The notes under the pieces: model-generated | What the model was told of the DNA's origin: nothing | What the model saw: only the letters and a program-made list of their open reading frames with translations | The model's database searches: none | In this document: positions 54,045 to 63,874 of the stretch, in pieces | Layout of the letters: each line of letters opens with the position of its first letter | How positions within the stretch are numbered: position 1 is the first letter of the stretch | Source of the DNA: Paenibacillus xerothermodurans | Lineage (GTDB): Bacteria > Bacillota > Bacilli > Paenibacillales > NBRC-103111 | Assembly (NCBI RefSeq): GCF_002220865.2 | Contig: NZ_NHRJ02000011.1 | Location: 1 to 64,000, forward strand | Length of the DNA stretch: 64,000 nt | Direction: 5' to 3' | Program-made: the position numbers and the translations under genes

Positions 54045-55754
54045 ATGAACAATATAAGCGTGATTTTGATGGTGATTCAGTTGTTTTTCGCTATCGTAAT
54101 CGGTTTGTATTTTTGGAACTTGCTGCGAAATCAGCAATCCAATCGGACGGCCGTGGATAAAGAGTCGAAAAAGGAAATGGAGAAGCTGCGCAAGCTTCGC
54201 TCCATCAGTTTGAACAAGCCTCTTGCCGAGAAGACAAGGCCTAGCGCCATAACAGACATCGTTGGACAAAAAGAAGGCTTACGTGCATTAAAAGCAGCGC
54301 TGTGCGGCTCCAACCCGCAGCATGTCATCATATATGGCCCCCCTGGGGTCGGTAAAACCGCGGCGGCGCGGGTTGTATTGGAAGAAGCGAAGAAGCACGC
54401 CGATTCCCCGTTCAAGCATGACGCTAAATTCACGGAAATAGACGCCACCACAGCCCGCTTCGATGAGCGCGGCATCGCCGATCCGTTAATTGGTTCCGTG
54501 CACGATCCGATATATCAGGGAGCGGGGGCAATGGGCGTTGCAGGAATTCCGCAGCCCAAACCAGGGGCCGTCACAAAAGCACACGGTGGTATCTTGTTCA
54601 TAGATGAGATCGGTGAATTGCATCCTCACCAAATGAATAAATTATTGAAGGTGTTGGAAGATCGTAAGGTATTTCTGGAAAGTGCATATTATAACTCGGA
54701 GGACACGAATATCCCCAGTTATATTCACGACATTTTCCAAAATGGCCTGCCGGCTGACTTTCGCTTAGTCGGTGCCACTACGCGAAATCCCTCAGAATTG
54801 CCGCCGGCCATCCGGTCGCGCTGCATGGAAATCTTTTTCCGGCCGCTTCTGCCGGACGAGATCGAACAAATTGCCCGGAACGCGATGAAAAAGATAGATT
54901 TTCCCGACAATCCTGCGGCTCTCGAGGTCGTCAAAAAACATGCAACAAACGGACGCGAGGCGGTTAACATCATCCAACTCGCCGCGGGCATGGCGCTAAC
55001 CGACGGCCGAAGAGAACTGGCAGTATCGGATGTTGAGTGGGTTGTGAACAGCTCGCAAATTCCACCGAGACCTGAGCGTAAAATTGGCACGAAACCGGAA
55101 ATTGGTTTTGTTAACGGCTTGGCTGTGTACGGTCCGAATCTGGGCACACTGCTTGAAATCGAAGTGACAGCAATTCCCGTGTTGCAGCCGAATACGGGAA
55201 AGTTCAACATCACCGGCGTGGTGGATGAGGAAGAGATGGGCGGGGGCGCCCGGACCATTCGCCGCAAAAGCATGGCACGGGGCTCTGTCGAGAATGTGCT
55301 GACCGTGCTTCGGCGGTTGGGCATGAATCCTTACAATTATGACCTGCATATCAATTTTCCCGGCGGTACCCCAATTGACGGTCCGTCAGCAGGTGTATCA
55401 ATGGCTGTCGCGATTGCTTCGGCGATCAAGCAAATCCCTGTTGACAACCATATAGCGATGACCGGGGAAATAGGTATTCACGGCAAAGTCAAGCCGGTCG
55501 GCGGCGTCGTTGCCAAAGTTGAGGCGGCGGTTCAGGCGGGAGCGACCAAGATCATCATACCTAAGGAAAACTGGCAGGAGATCTTCAGCGGATTGAGTGA
55601 TGTCGAAGTGATCGCTGTGGAATCGGTCGAAGAGGTTTTGTTTCATGCTCTCGGCGTTCAACTGTCGGAGCTGCCGGAAATCTCTGCCGCACAGCCGGAG
55701 TCGGTGCCTACAGCCACGGTCACTGTGCTCCACGCCGACAGCTTGGATGCCTAA
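54045..55754 (+). CDS. lonB: ATP-dependent protease LonB (sporulation-type)
   Basis: 569 residues. A single N-terminal membrane helix (about 4-24) marks the LonB type. The AAA+ module has Walker A G-P-P-G-V-G-K-T near 101-108 and Walker B L-F-I-D-E-I-G near 183. The protease domain has catalytic Ser in D-G-P-S-A-G-V-S near 450 and Lys in H-G-K-V-K-P-V-G-G near 490. In Bacillus LonB is forespore-specific. Start ATG follows CAGGAGGTTTATC. It is directly before lonA, the same order as Bacillus. Confidence 0.95.
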   Translation: MNNISVILMVIQLFFAIVIGLYFWNLLRNQQSNRTAVDKESKKEMEKLRKLRSISLNKPLAEKTRPSAITDIVGQKEGLRALKAALCGSNPQHVIIYGPPGVGKTAAARVVLEEAKKHADSPFKHDAKFTEIDATTARFDERGIADPLIGSVHDPIYQGAGAMGVAGIPQPKPGAVTKAHGGILFIDEIGELHPHQMNKLLKVLEDRKVFLESAYYNSEDTNIPSYIHDIFQNGLPADFRLVGATTRNPSELPPAIRSRCMEIFFRPLLPDEIEQIARNAMKKIDFPDNPAALEVVKKHATNGREAVNIIQLAAGMALTDGRRELAVSDVEWVVNSSQIPPRPERKIGTKPEIGFVNGLAVYGPNLGTLLEIEVTAIPVLQPNTGKFNITGVVDEEEMGGGARTIRRKSMARGSVENVLTVLRRLGMNPYNYDLHINFPGGTPIDGPSAGVSMAVAIASAIKQIPVDNHIAMTGEIGIHGKVKPVGGVVAKVEAAVQAGATKIIIPKENWQEIFSGLSDVEVIAVESVEEVLFHALGVQLSELPEISAAQPESVPTATVTVLHADSLDA

Positions 55755-55836
55755 TTAAGAAACACAGGTGCTGATCGTGCATGGCTGTTTTCCCGGGCGC
55801 GCACGCGCGGCACCGATTGGTGTTTTGAAATTAATT

Positions 55837-55865
55837 TTGTTAAAATGTAAATTATCATTTAAATA
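55837..55865 (+). promoter_or_regulatory. Possible promoter of lonA
   Basis: TTGTTA and TAAATA with a 17-bp spacer in a short AT-rich stretch about 70 bp before the lonA ATG. The match is weak. A minor hairpin (CACCGATTGGTG then TTTT) lies just upstream at about 55811-55826. Confidence 0.3.
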
Positions 55866-55935
55866 ATGTTTTGCGAAAATCAGCTGACGCTGTGCAAAGA
55901 AACACTTTGCTAAGCCAGCTAGGAGGTGCTCCAGG

Positions 55936-58269
55936 ATGGGACCGATCAAAATGAAGACGCGCCGGTTGCCGTTACTTCCACTGCGCGGACTCCTCGTTTA
56001 CCCGAGTATGGTGCTGCATTTGGACGTAGGCAGAGAGAAGTCGGTGAAAGCACTGGAGAAGTCCATGGTAGAGGACAGCATGATACTGCTATGCTCGCAA
56101 TCCGAAGTGAATATTGAAGAGCCGACCACGGAAGATATATATCGCATAGGAACCATTGCCAAGGTGAGGCAAATGCTAAAGCTGCCAAACGGAACGATCC
56201 GTGTGCTCGTAGAGGGTGTCGTACGTGCGGAAATCACAGAATTTTTGAACAATGAAGAATATTATGAAGTCCAGGCGAAAGAGCTGCCCGAGCAGGAGAC
56301 TACAGACCCTGAGATAGATGCGTTAATGCGCACCGTGCTCAACCAGTTTGAGCATTACATTAGTTTGTCCAAAAAGGTCACTCCGGAGACGTTAGCGGCA
56401 GTTTCAGATATCGACGAGCCAGGTCGATTGGCCGACGTCATTTGCAGCCATTTATCCCTTAAGATAAACGATAAACAGGAGATTTTGGAAACCGTAGACG
56501 TAAAGGCGCGGTTGGAAAAGCTGCTCTCCATTTTAAATAATGAGCGGGAAGTGCTGGAGCTCGAACGTAAAATCAGTCAGCGTGTGAAGAAGCAAATGGA
56601 AAAAACCCAGAAGGAGTACTACCTTCGCGAGCAAATGAAGGCGATTCAGAAAGAGCTGGGGGACAAAGAAGGCCGGGCCGGAGAAGTCGAAGAGCTGCGT
56701 TCGCAGCTGGCTAATTCGGACGTGCCTGACAAGGTAAAGGAAAAGATTGAAAAAGAGATCGACCGGTTGGAGAAAATGCCGGCAACCTCTGCCGAGGGCG
56801 GCGTAATTCGCAATTATATAGATTGGCTGCTCGGTCTGCCTTGGTCCAATTACACCGATGACGATTTGGATATCACACGTGCCGAGGCTATTCTGGAAGA
56901 AGACCACTACGGCTTGGAGAAGCCGAAAGAGCGTGTACTGGAATACCTGGCTGTGCAGCAGCTGGTCAAAAAGATGAAAGGACCGATTCTCTGTCTGGCA
57001 GGGCCTCCGGGCGTCGGTAAAACATCTATCGCCCGTTCTATCGCCCGTTCTCTGGGACGGCAATTCATTCGCATTTCCCTCGGCGGCGTGCGTGACGAAG
57101 CTGAGATCCGGGGACACCGCCGCACGTACGTAGGAGCTATGCCGGGACGAATTATCCAAGGGATGAAGAATGCCGGCACGACCAATCCGGTAATGCTGCT
57201 CGATGAAATCGATAAGATGGCGATGGACTTTCGGGGCGATCCGGCATCCGCGCTGCTGGAAGTGCTCGACCCTGAGCAAAACAACACGTTCAGCGATCAC
57301 TATATCGAGGTACCCTTTGACCTGTCCCATGTGATGTTCATTACTACGGCCAACGCGATTCATAATATTCCCCGCCCGCTGTTGGACCGGATGGAAGTAC
57401 TATATATACCGGGTTACACGGAGATCGAGAAACTCCACATCGCGCGAAACTACCTGCTGCCTAGGCAGCAAAAGGAGCATGGGCTCGAGGACGGCCAGCT
57501 GGTGATTGAAGAGGCTGCGCTGATGCGGATCGTACGGGAATATACCCGGGAAGCAGGCGTGCGTAATTTGGAACAACAGGTGTCAGCCGTCTGCCGTAAG
57601 GCTGCGAAGCGGATTGTATCGGGGGAAACCAACATCGTGCATGTCCGCGAAGAAAATGTGAAGGATTTCCTCGGACCAGCGAAGTTCCGTTACGGCATGG
57701 CGGAAGAGTTTGATCAGGTCGGAGCCGTGACGGGGCTGGCGTGGACAGAAGTGGGCGGAGATACGCTAGTGATAGAAGTCACGGTAATGCCGGGCAACGG
57801 AAAGCTCACTCTGACAGGCAAACTGGGCGACGTGATGAAGGAATCGGCGCAAGCCGCCTTCAGTTATACGCGTTCCCGAGTGGAGCAGCTGGGCATTGCA
57901 GCCGATTTCCATGAGAAGGTGGATGTTCACATTCATATACCTGAAGGTGCCATTCCGAAGGATGGACCATCCGCAGGGATCACGATGGCGACCGCGTTAA
58001 TATCGGCACTGACGAACATGCCGGTGTCCCGCGAGGTTGCTATGACTGGCGAGATTACACTGCGCGGCCGCGTGCTTCCGATCGGTGGCTTGAAAGAGAA
58101 AAGCTTGGCCGCACATCGGGCAGGCATACGCAAGGTGATTATCCCGCATGACAACGTCAAAGACCTTGAGGACATACCGGACACGGTGCGCACAGACCTC
58201 ACCTTTATACCGGTCACGCATATGGATGAAGTGCTGCAGCATGCCTTCGTCGAGCCGGTAGAAGTTTAA
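55936..58269 (+). CDS. lonA: ATP-dependent protease LonA
   Basis: 777 residues, usual LonA length. The LAN substrate domain begins [12 protein letters not shown], then a helical region, AAA+ domain with Walker [10 protein letters not shown] near 356-364 and Walker B L-L-D-E-I-D-K near 421, and protease domain with catalytic Ser679 in D-G-P-S-A-G-I and Lys722 in L-K-E-K-S-L-A. It degrades damaged and regulatory proteins in the cytosol. AGGAGGTGCTCCAGG precedes the ATG. Confidence 0.98.
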   Translation: MGPIKMKTRRLPLLPLRGLLVYPSMVLHLDVGREKSVKALEKSMVEDSMILLCSQSEVNIEEPTTEDIYRIGTIAKVRQMLKLPNGTIRVLVEGVVRAEITEFLNNEEYYEVQAKELPEQETTDPEIDALMRTVLNQFEHYISLSKKVTPETLAAVSDIDEPGRLADVICSHLSLKINDKQEILETVDVKARLEKLLSILNNEREVLELERKISQRVKKQMEKTQKEYYLREQMKAIQKELGDKEGRAGEVEELRSQLANSDVPDKVKEKIEKEIDRLEKMPATSAEGGVIRNYIDWLLGLPWSNYTDDDLDITRAEAILEEDHYGLEKPKERVLEYLAVQQLVKKMKGPILCLAGPPGVGKTSIARSIARSLGRQFIRISLGGVRDEAEIRGHRRTYVGAMPGRIIQGMKNAGTTNPVMLLDEIDKMAMDFRGDPASALLEVLDPEQNNTFSDHYIEVPFDLSHVMFITTANAIHNIPRPLLDRMEVLYIPGYTEIEKLHIARNYLLPRQQKEHGLEDGQLVIEEAALMRIVREYTREAGVRNLEQQVSAVCRKAAKRIVSGETNIVHVREENVKDFLGPAKFRYGMAEEFDQVGAVTGLAWTEVGGDTLVIEVTVMPGNGKLTLTGKLGDVMKESAQAAFSYTRSRVEQLGIAADFHEKVDVHIHIPEGAIPKDGPSAGITMATALISALTNMPVSREVAMTGEITLRGRVLPIGGLKEKSLAAHRAGIRKVIIPHDNVKDLEDIPDTVRTDLTFIPVTHMDEVLQHAFVEPVEV

Positions 58270-58310
58270 ATTGATATAACACCTCCCATACAGAGAGAGT
58301 TGAAGCTACA

Positions 58311-58949
58311 ATGAAGGTCAATCAGGCTGAATTTATCATCAGCGCGGTTGGTCCGAGTCAGTACCCTCAAGACGCCTTGCCGGAAATTGCTCTGGCAGGG
58401 CGTTCCAATGTGGGGAAATCCTCGCTGATCAATCGCATGATACAGCGGAAAAATCTGGCGAGAACCAGTTCTAAGCCGGGAAAAACCCAACAACTAAATT
58501 ATTATAAAATTAATTCGGACTTATATTTCGTTGATTTGCCGGGCTATGGATACGCCCAGGTATCAAAAGCAAAACGAGAGGTGTGGGGCAAGTTTATCGA
58601 AGAGTACCTGACAACTCGCGAATACTTAAAGCTGGTGCTTCTCATTATTGACCTGCGGCATCCTCCGACCAAAGACGACCAAGCGATGTATGATTGGTTG
58701 AAGCATCATGATATCCCGACGTGTGTTGTCACAACGAAGGCTGACAAAATCACGAAGGGCCAGTGGCAGAAGCACGTGAAAATCGTCCGTGAAACATTAG
58801 GCATGGAGAAGCATGAACCGCTTGTGCTTTTTTCATCCGAGTTAGGCGTGGGCAAGGACGAGCTGTGGCAATTGGTCGAACGCCAAATCCTACCGGACGG
58901 CGGACCGGATGATGCCGAGAAAGAAGATGCATCGTCTGCACCGAGTTAA
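58311..58949 (+). CDS. yihA: Ribosome biogenesis GTPase EngB/YsxC
   Basis: 212 residues. GTPase motifs: G1 G-R-S-N-V-G-K-S-S near 31-39, G3 D-L-P-G-Y-G near 76-81, G4 T-K-A-D-K near 143-147. Bacillus YsxC is essential for large-subunit assembly. It follows lonA by 41 bp, as ysxC does in Bacillus. A Ser/Ala/Asp/Glu-rich C-terminal tail extends slightly beyond the core. Confidence 0.96.
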   Translation: MKVNQAEFIISAVGPSQYPQDALPEIALAGRSNVGKSSLINRMIQRKNLARTSSKPGKTQQLNYYKINSDLYFVDLPGYGYAQVSKAKREVWGKFIEEYLTTREYLKLVLLIIDLRHPPTKDDQAMYDWLKHHDIPTCVVTTKADKITKGQWQKHVKIVRETLGMEKHEPLVLFSSELGVGKDELWQLVERQILPDGGPDDAEKEDASSAPS

Positions 58950-58966
58950 CGCGGGCAACATTAAAT

Positions 58967-58998
58967 AAAGCTGTATGGCTCTTGCCATATGGCTTTTT
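58967..58998 (+). terminator. Intrinsic terminator after engB
   Basis: AAAGCTGTATGGC pairs with GCCATATGGCTTT (two GU pairs) around a TCTT loop, followed by TT. Confidence 0.75.
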
Positions 58999-59372
58999 GT
59001 GTTGGTGGCGGAACGGCATCGACACAAAAACACAGCACCCTGATTCGAAAGCAGTCAAAAAAGGTAATTCCACTGTAAGAGCGGGAGTTTGCGTCTGCAG
59101 CTCATAAGGTTCTCTTAGCCGTACAGTCTGGGTGCAAAAGCCTGTGCGATGTTTTTACGTTAGGCAGGGAAGCGCAGAACTTCGCAAGGTAATCAGAGGG
59201 ATTCAAATGATAATTTGAAATCCCGCTGAGAAAAAGCAGATTTTTCAGAAATTCAACGGAATTCAATGAAAAGACGGCAGGACTATTAAATATTTATGTA
59301 GTATAATGTATAGAGCGAATTAATATAGTGTTAAGGCTTCAAGGTCCGAAATTAAAGAATCGAGGGATTTTT
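58999..59372 (+). other. Gene-free region with a palindromic hairpin before an unknown gene
   Basis: GGGATTCAAAT (59198-59208) and ATTTGAAATCCC (59213-59224) pair almost perfectly (one bulged A). A TATAAT lies at 59302-59307, about 65 bp before the next start codon, without a clear -35. The rest shows nothing recognisable. Confidence 0.4.
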
Positions 59373-59960
59373 ATGGCAATTAGGTTAGCGACTGAATATG
59401 TCAAAACCTGCCTACAGCTGACGGAAGCCGAGATGGCCATGTTTATTCAGATGTTTGTCGACCATCAGGCTTCAATGAGGGTCAGAATATTGGAAAACGG
59501 AAACCAAGAAGTAGTTTTACTCGATGATGCAGGCCAAGAGATTGTTCTCTCGTTTGAACGCCAGTCTGGCGCCTATGTCTGCCGGGGAACATGCCGGATA
59601 ACGAACAGAAATTTGGTTAACCTGATGCGAAAAGCCGTTGCTGCGTTCAAGGGCAGTGCCATCGTCCACCGCCATTATGAGACTTACACAATGGTGTATG
59701 AATACGAGCGGGGCACTGTCGTGAAAATTATGGAACTTAGGAACAGCCAACAGAAAATCATCTATGCATATAAGGATACAATGGGCGAACTTGAACAGTT
59801 ATTCCGCAAGGATGAAGTGGAACAAGAAATTAGCCGAGTGAAGTTTCAAATTAACAGCATGCTTGACCTGCGAAATGCTATTGATGAGACCGCCGTGCGC
59901 GAACACATCGATCGCCGTCTGGCAGAGCTTACACATCACCTGTTCGTACTCGAAGCTTGA
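59373..59960 (+). CDS. Conserved-looking protein of unknown function
   Basis: 195 residues from the ATG at 59373 (GAGGGATTTTT upstream). It is a soluble protein with a beta-rich first two thirds (about 35-130) and a charged helical C-terminus with a likely coiled coil (about 140-190). It has no Cys pairs beyond C12 and two others, no signal peptide, and no motif I know. It lies alone between engB and speD. Confidence 0.72.
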   Translation: MAIRLATEYVKTCLQLTEAEMAMFIQMFVDHQASMRVRILENGNQEVVLLDDAGQEIVLSFERQSGAYVCRGTCRITNRNLVNLMRKAVAAFKGSAIVHRHYETYTMVYEYERGTVVKIMELRNSQQKIIYAYKDTMGELEQLFRKDEVEQEISRVKFQINSMLDLRNAIDETAVREHIDRRLAELTHHLFVLEA

Positions 59961-60129
59961 CAATATAATCAGACTTACGTGCAGTCTTCCGGCCTCCAAT
60001 GAGGGACGGAAGATTTGTTTTTGCTTTTTTTTGTTCCGCATCGTCGATTGCACCGATTCACTTCATTGGCATATCTTAGACATTGTGTGAACTGCGGTGA
60101 GATTAAACAGCAAACTTTTCAAAAAAGTA

Positions 60130-60158
60130 TTGCATTTCTGGGCAATAGATGTTATTTT
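60130..60158 (+). promoter_or_regulatory. Putative sigma-A promoter of speD
   Basis: TTGCAT (60130-60135) and TATTTT (60153-60158) with a 17-bp spacer. Transcription from here would give a leader of about 140 nt. Confidence 0.45.
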
Positions 60159-60180
60159 TATTCTCGTTGAAAACAAAATA

Positions 60181-60253
60181 GGAACCAGGATTCACTCAGG
60201 ACATTGAATGTTGCGAGAGATTATTCCCTCGGGAAGTGAATGACGTAGGTCCT
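60181..60253 (+). ncRNA. Structured speD leader, possible regulatory RNA
   Basis: ATTCACT (60190-60196) pairs with AGTGAAT (60235-60241), CGAG (60214-60217) with CTCG (60228-60231) inside it, and AGGAC (60198-60202, inside the stem) with GTCCT (60249-60253, outside it), giving a possible pseudoknot. It does not match the SAM-I consensus. The class is unknown. Confidence 0.35.
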
Positions 60254-60304
60254 AGCGGATGAAATTTTTCAAACATTTTATTCCTAGGAAGGGGGAACCG
60301 AAGG

Positions 60305-60706
60305 ATGGAATACTCAACTTTCGGAAGACACGTTGCTGTAGATACTTGGGGGGTCGACTTTGATCTTCTCAACAATGCAGAATGGTTACAAGCCCAAATG
60401 GTAGAAGCTGCTGAAGCATGTGGGGCCACCGTAATGTCGGTGCAATCCAAACAATTTGAACCACAAGGTGCAACAGTTCTCGTATTATTGTCGGAAAGTC
60501 ATCTCTCCATTCATACTTATCCTGAGAAAGGTTTCGCTGCATTAGATTGTTACACTTGCGGTGAAACAGTTGATCCGCAGTTGGCTATCGACTATATGGT
60601 TTCCGTGCTGAAACCTGAGACGACGCACGCGAAGAAGCTTGTCCGCGGCATGGGTGAACTTGTTGTGGAGACACCGGAAATTAAACAAGTACAGTTCACG
60701 AAATAA
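60305..60706 (+). CDS. speD: S-adenosylmethionine decarboxylase proenzyme (class 1B)
   Basis: Makes decarboxylated SAM, the aminopropyl donor for spermidine. 133 residues, the short bacterial SpeH form. The enzyme self-cleaves between E64 and S65 in S-E-S-H-L-S-I-H, the serine becoming the pyruvoyl group; H70 and C85 are the other family active-site residues. The start follows GGAAGGGGGAACCGAAGG. No other polyamine gene is in the window. Confidence 0.96.
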   Translation: MEYSTFGRHVAVDTWGVDFDLLNNAEWLQAQMVEAAEACGATVMSVQSKQFEPQGATVLVLLSESHLSIHTYPEKGFAALDCYTCGETVDPQLAIDYMVSVLKPETTHAKKLVRGMGELVVETPEIKQVQFTK

Positions 60707-60732
60707 ATTAAAGTATCTTTGGATAAAGAATG

Positions 60733-60762
60733 ATAACCACGGAGCTATCCGTGGTTATTTGT
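60733..60762 (+). terminator. Intrinsic terminator after speD
   Basis: A perfect 11-bp stem ATAACCACGGA / TCCGTGGTTAT with a 4-nt loop, followed by a short T-run. Confidence 0.85.
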
Positions 60763-60800
60763 TATCTTGCGTCCCCATAGACTATTGAAGTGGAGCTTGG

Positions 60801-61364
60801 ATGTCATTGTCGGGTAGGAACGGGGGCGCACAACAGACAATGAAAAAGGCTAAATTTTTCACTTATATACTTATTCTCTTTCTGCTTGGCTGGCCGGCGT
60901 ATCAGATTTACGGCATGCTCAATCAGCCGTCCCATAAGGAGGACGCGGGAAAGCTGTTGTATCAGGTTTCTCTGTTTCAAATGGAGATGCTGGGCAGTTT
61001 TTTGCACGACATGGACAAAGCGCAGGACACTGGCCGCTTGGATGCGCTGCGGCAGGCGATTTACACGGCTAATTTCACACATGAACACCTGGTTCTCGCA
61101 TATGGTGAAGAAGAGGTGGCACCGCTGCGGGGTCTGTCACAGCTGATGCAGTATGTTGTGCGACTGCAGATTGGCGGACAGAGGCCGCTAAAAGCAGAGG
61201 AAGCACAGACACTGGCGGAGGTTCGGCACCACTATGCTGAGCTGTATGAAGCGTACCGTAAGCTCATGTCCCCGCGAAATCAAATCGTGGCCTCACAGAA
61301 TGAGAAGCTCGCAAAGACGGATAAAGCGGTAGCGGATCTGCTCCGCAAAAAGCTTTTGCAATAA
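60801..61364 (+). CDS. Membrane-anchored helical protein, function unknown
   Basis: 187 residues from the ATG at 60801 (GTGGAGC at good spacing); an ATG at 60840 would give 174 residues but a distant ribosome site. One N-terminal membrane helix (about 20-37, YILILFLLGWPAYQIYG) preceded by K-K-A-K indicates an N-in anchor with a helical external domain (about 45-185). No signal cleavage site or known domain. It stands before hemA, where other species carry unrelated genes. Confidence 0.75.
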   Translation: MSLSGRNGGAQQTMKKAKFFTYILILFLLGWPAYQIYGMLNQPSHKEDAGKLLYQVSLFQMEMLGSFLHDMDKAQDTGRLDALRQAIYTANFTHEHLVLAYGEEEVAPLRGLSQLMQYVVRLQIGGQRPLKAEEAQTLAEVRHHYAELYEAYRKLMSPRNQIVASQNEKLAKTDKAVADLLRKKLLQ

Positions 61365-61541
61365 GGTAAGCGGTATGGCAAAAGCAGCGGTTACTCAGGC
61401 GCGCGCGCGTGTCACAGTATAATGTAGCGGCCTGCGGTTTAGAATAAACAAGTGTCTAGGTATTTCCTGGACAGCCAGCTTTTTGCTCAGCTGCGCATTC
61501 ACAGTTTATACAAAAAGTTTGTCGGTCAGCTTGTAATTGTA

Positions 61542-61550
61542 TGCTATAAT
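61542..61550 (+). promoter_or_regulatory. Extended -10 promoter of hemA
   Basis: TGCTATAAT is an extended -10 box, 36 bp before the hemA ATG. A TTGTCG lies 20 bp upstream of it, too far for an ideal -35. Confidence 0.5.
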
Positions 61551-61586
61551 AATTCGAGAAATGTTGCGGGGGGCAGGTGATTATCT

Positions 61587-62981
61587 ATGCATATTGTTGT
61601 AGCGGGCTTGAATTATCGCACGGCCCCGGTTGCAATCCGTGAAAAGTTTACATTTGCGGAGCAGGATTTGACACAAGCTTTGATTAAACTGAAAGAGACA
61701 AAGAGCGTAATGGAATGTGTCATAGTAGGCACCTGCAACCGCACGGAATTGTATGTAGTGGTGGATCGTGAAAATCTCTGCGACAACTATCTGCGCGGGT
61801 ATATCGAGAATTGGTTTGGCGTACCGCGGGAGCAGTTTAGCAAGCATTTATATATTTATGAGAATGAGAGAGCTATCGATCACCTTTTCCATGTAGCGAG
61901 CGGACTCGATTCCATGGTCATTGGCGAAACGCAGATTCTGGGCCAGGTCAAGGATGCATTGGAGTTAGCCCAGCAGACTAAAACAACCGGTGTTATTCTG
62001 AACACGCTGTTCAAGCAGGCGGTAACCATGGCAAAACGGGCTCACACGGAGACCGGTATCGGGGGGAATCCCGTATCCGTCAGTTACGCTGCTGTAGAGC
62101 TTGGTAAACGAATTTTCGGAAGCTATGATCATAAAAAAGTGATGATCATAGGCGCGGGCAAGATGAGTGAGTTGACGGTTAAGCATTTGTACTCCAACGG
62201 AGCGGATAAAGTTATCGTGGTGAACAGAACGCTCAGCCGTGCACAGGAGCTGGCCGGAAAGTTTCACGGGGTGGCCTGTGCCATGGACAAGCTGCTGGAT
62301 TACCTGGAGGAAGTCGACATTGTCATCAGCTCCACCGGTTCCGCAGGCTTGGTCCTATCGCGTGAGCAGGTCGCCGATGCACTGCAAAAACGACGGTCCA
62401 GACCTTTGTTCATGATCGATATTGCGGTGCCGCGTGATTTGGATCCGGCTATCGGCGAGCTGCCGAACGTGTTTTTGTATGATATCGATAATCTGCAGAC
62501 GATCGTTGACAATCATTTGCAGGAACGGCGTAAAGCAGCCGCACTGATTGAAGAAATGATCTCCGCAGAGATACAGGCGTTCGAGCAATGGACGAAGACT
62601 TTGGGTGTCAGTCCCGTGATTCAAGCCTTACAGAAGAAGGCTAACGCTATTCATGCAGAAACTATGGACAGCTTGATGAAGAAGCTGCCGGATTTGGATG
62701 AGCGTGAGCTGAAGGTGATTCGCAAGCTAACTAAAAGCATTGTGAATCAGATGCTTCGTGACCCGGTGAACCGGATCAAAGAAATGGCAGCCGAGCAGCA
62801 TGGCGATCAGGCTTTGGAGTATTTCACCAAAATATTTGCGCTTGAGGAGCAATTGGCGGAGCAGGAGCGTGCGGAGCAAGCCGCGCGGCAGATGGAAGCA
62901 GGCAGTACTGAGGTTCGTTGGAAGGAAGATTTGATCACAAACGTTACATTGAATCCTGCCGATGCCTTGGCCAAATCGTAA
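61587..62981 (+). CDS. hemA: Glutamyl-tRNA reductase
   Basis: First committed step of C5 heme synthesis: reduces glutamyl-tRNA to glutamate-1-semialdehyde with NADPH. 464 residues. C50 in G-T-C-N-R-T-E is the catalytic cysteine. G-L-D-S-M-V-I-G-E-T-Q-I-L-G-Q near 110-124 and the Rossmann segment I-G-A-G-K-M-S-E near 189 are conserved. The C-terminal dimerisation helix follows. It starts the hem operon (hemA-hemX-siroheme gene) after GGGGGCAGGTGATTATCT. Confidence 0.97.
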   Translation: MHIVVAGLNYRTAPVAIREKFTFAEQDLTQALIKLKETKSVMECVIVGTCNRTELYVVVDRENLCDNYLRGYIENWFGVPREQFSKHLYIYENERAIDHLFHVASGLDSMVIGETQILGQVKDALELAQQTKTTGVILNTLFKQAVTMAKRAHTETGIGGNPVSVSYAAVELGKRIFGSYDHKKVMIIGAGKMSELTVKHLYSNGADKVIVVNRTLSRAQELAGKFHGVACAMDKLLDYLEEVDIVISSTGSAGLVLSREQVADALQKRRSRPLFMIDIAVPRDLDPAIGELPNVFLYDIDNLQTIVDNHLQERRKAAALIEEMISAEIQAFEQWTKTLGVSPVIQALQKKANAIHAETMDSLMKKLPDLDERELKVIRKLTKSIVNQMLRDPVNRIKEMAAEQHGDQALEYFTKIFALEEQLAEQERAEQAARQMEAGSTEVRWKEDLITNVTLNPADALAKS

Positions 62982-63002
62982 TCGGAAGAGGTGCCTTGGT
63001 CA

Positions 63003-63827
63003 ATGGTTACGAAAAGCTGGCTGTATGATGTTATACTATATATATACGCCCTGAGCCTCCTGTTTTACTTCTCGGACTTTATCGGACCGAATCGAAGTGC
63101 AAAACGGATGGGCGCAGGGTTACTTTCTTTTGTATGGGTTTTGCAAACCGCTTATTTAATCTACAACCTGGTGGTGCACAACCGCACGGCGGCCTATTCA
63201 CTGTTTGAGACACTATTTATGTTATCATGGTTACTCGTAACGGTGTCTCTGATCGTAAACCGGTTTTTTCGGATTGAACTGTTTGTGTTTCTTGTGAATG
63301 TTATAGGATTTGCTGTGTTGGCGCTGAATTTTTTCAGCAATCCTAATGTATCGCCGACGCTCGCTTCATGGAAGATTAATGATGAATTATTGTTTATACA
63401 TGTAAGCCTGTCAATCGCAGGATACACGGCGTTTGCCGTTGCAGCTGTTTTTTCAGGGATGTACTTGTTTTTGCACCGCCAGCTGAAGGAGAAAAAGTGG
63501 TCGAAGCTGATGCAGCGGCTGCCCAGCTTGGATAAAACGGATCACTATGCATATGTTTCGGTCATTCTGGGAGCACCGCTGTTGCTCCTTGGAATCTCAT
63601 TGGGGATTGTGTGGATCGCGCTGGAGGGAGATATGGCGTTATTCTTCGATCCTAAAGTGATTAACTCTTGGTTCGTCCTTTTAGTTTATATCTTCTATTT
63701 GTTTCAACGGCTCGTGTTGCATACACCGGGAAATAAATTGGCGATGTGGAATCTGGCCGCATTTTTCATCATGGCATTGAATGTGGTGTTCGCCAATTTT
63801 TACTCTACGTTCCATCAATGGTCCTGA
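63003..63827 (+). CDS. hemX: Cytochrome c assembly-type membrane protein HemX/CcsA family
   Basis: 274 residues from the ATG at 63003 (GAAGAGGTGCCTTGGTCA); a GTG at 62991 adds 4 residues. About eight membrane helices. The CcsA/CcmC-like family pattern is present: W-K-I-N-D-E-L-L-F-I-H-V-S-L-S-I-A-G-Y near 120-138 with a conserved His, and later His in H-T-P-G-N near 241. Bacillus HemX lowers HemA levels. It is 21 bp after hemA, the same position as in Bacillus. Confidence 0.92.
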   Translation: MVTKSWLYDVILYIYALSLLFYFSDFIGPNRSAKRMGAGLLSFVWVLQTAYLIYNLVVHNRTAAYSLFETLFMLSWLLVTVSLIVNRFFRIELFVFLVNVIGFAVLALNFFSNPNVSPTLASWKINDELLFIHVSLSIAGYTAFAVAAVFSGMYLFLHRQLKEKKWSKLMQRLPSLDKTDHYAYVSVILGAPLLLLGISLGIVWIALEGDMALFFDPKVINSWFVLLVYIFYLFQRLVLHTPGNKLAMWNLAAFFIMALNVVFANFYSTFHQWS

Positions 63828-63874
63828 TCTGTTCTGTGAATTTTCGCAGCTAGTATGTTAGAGGAGGGGCGGAA

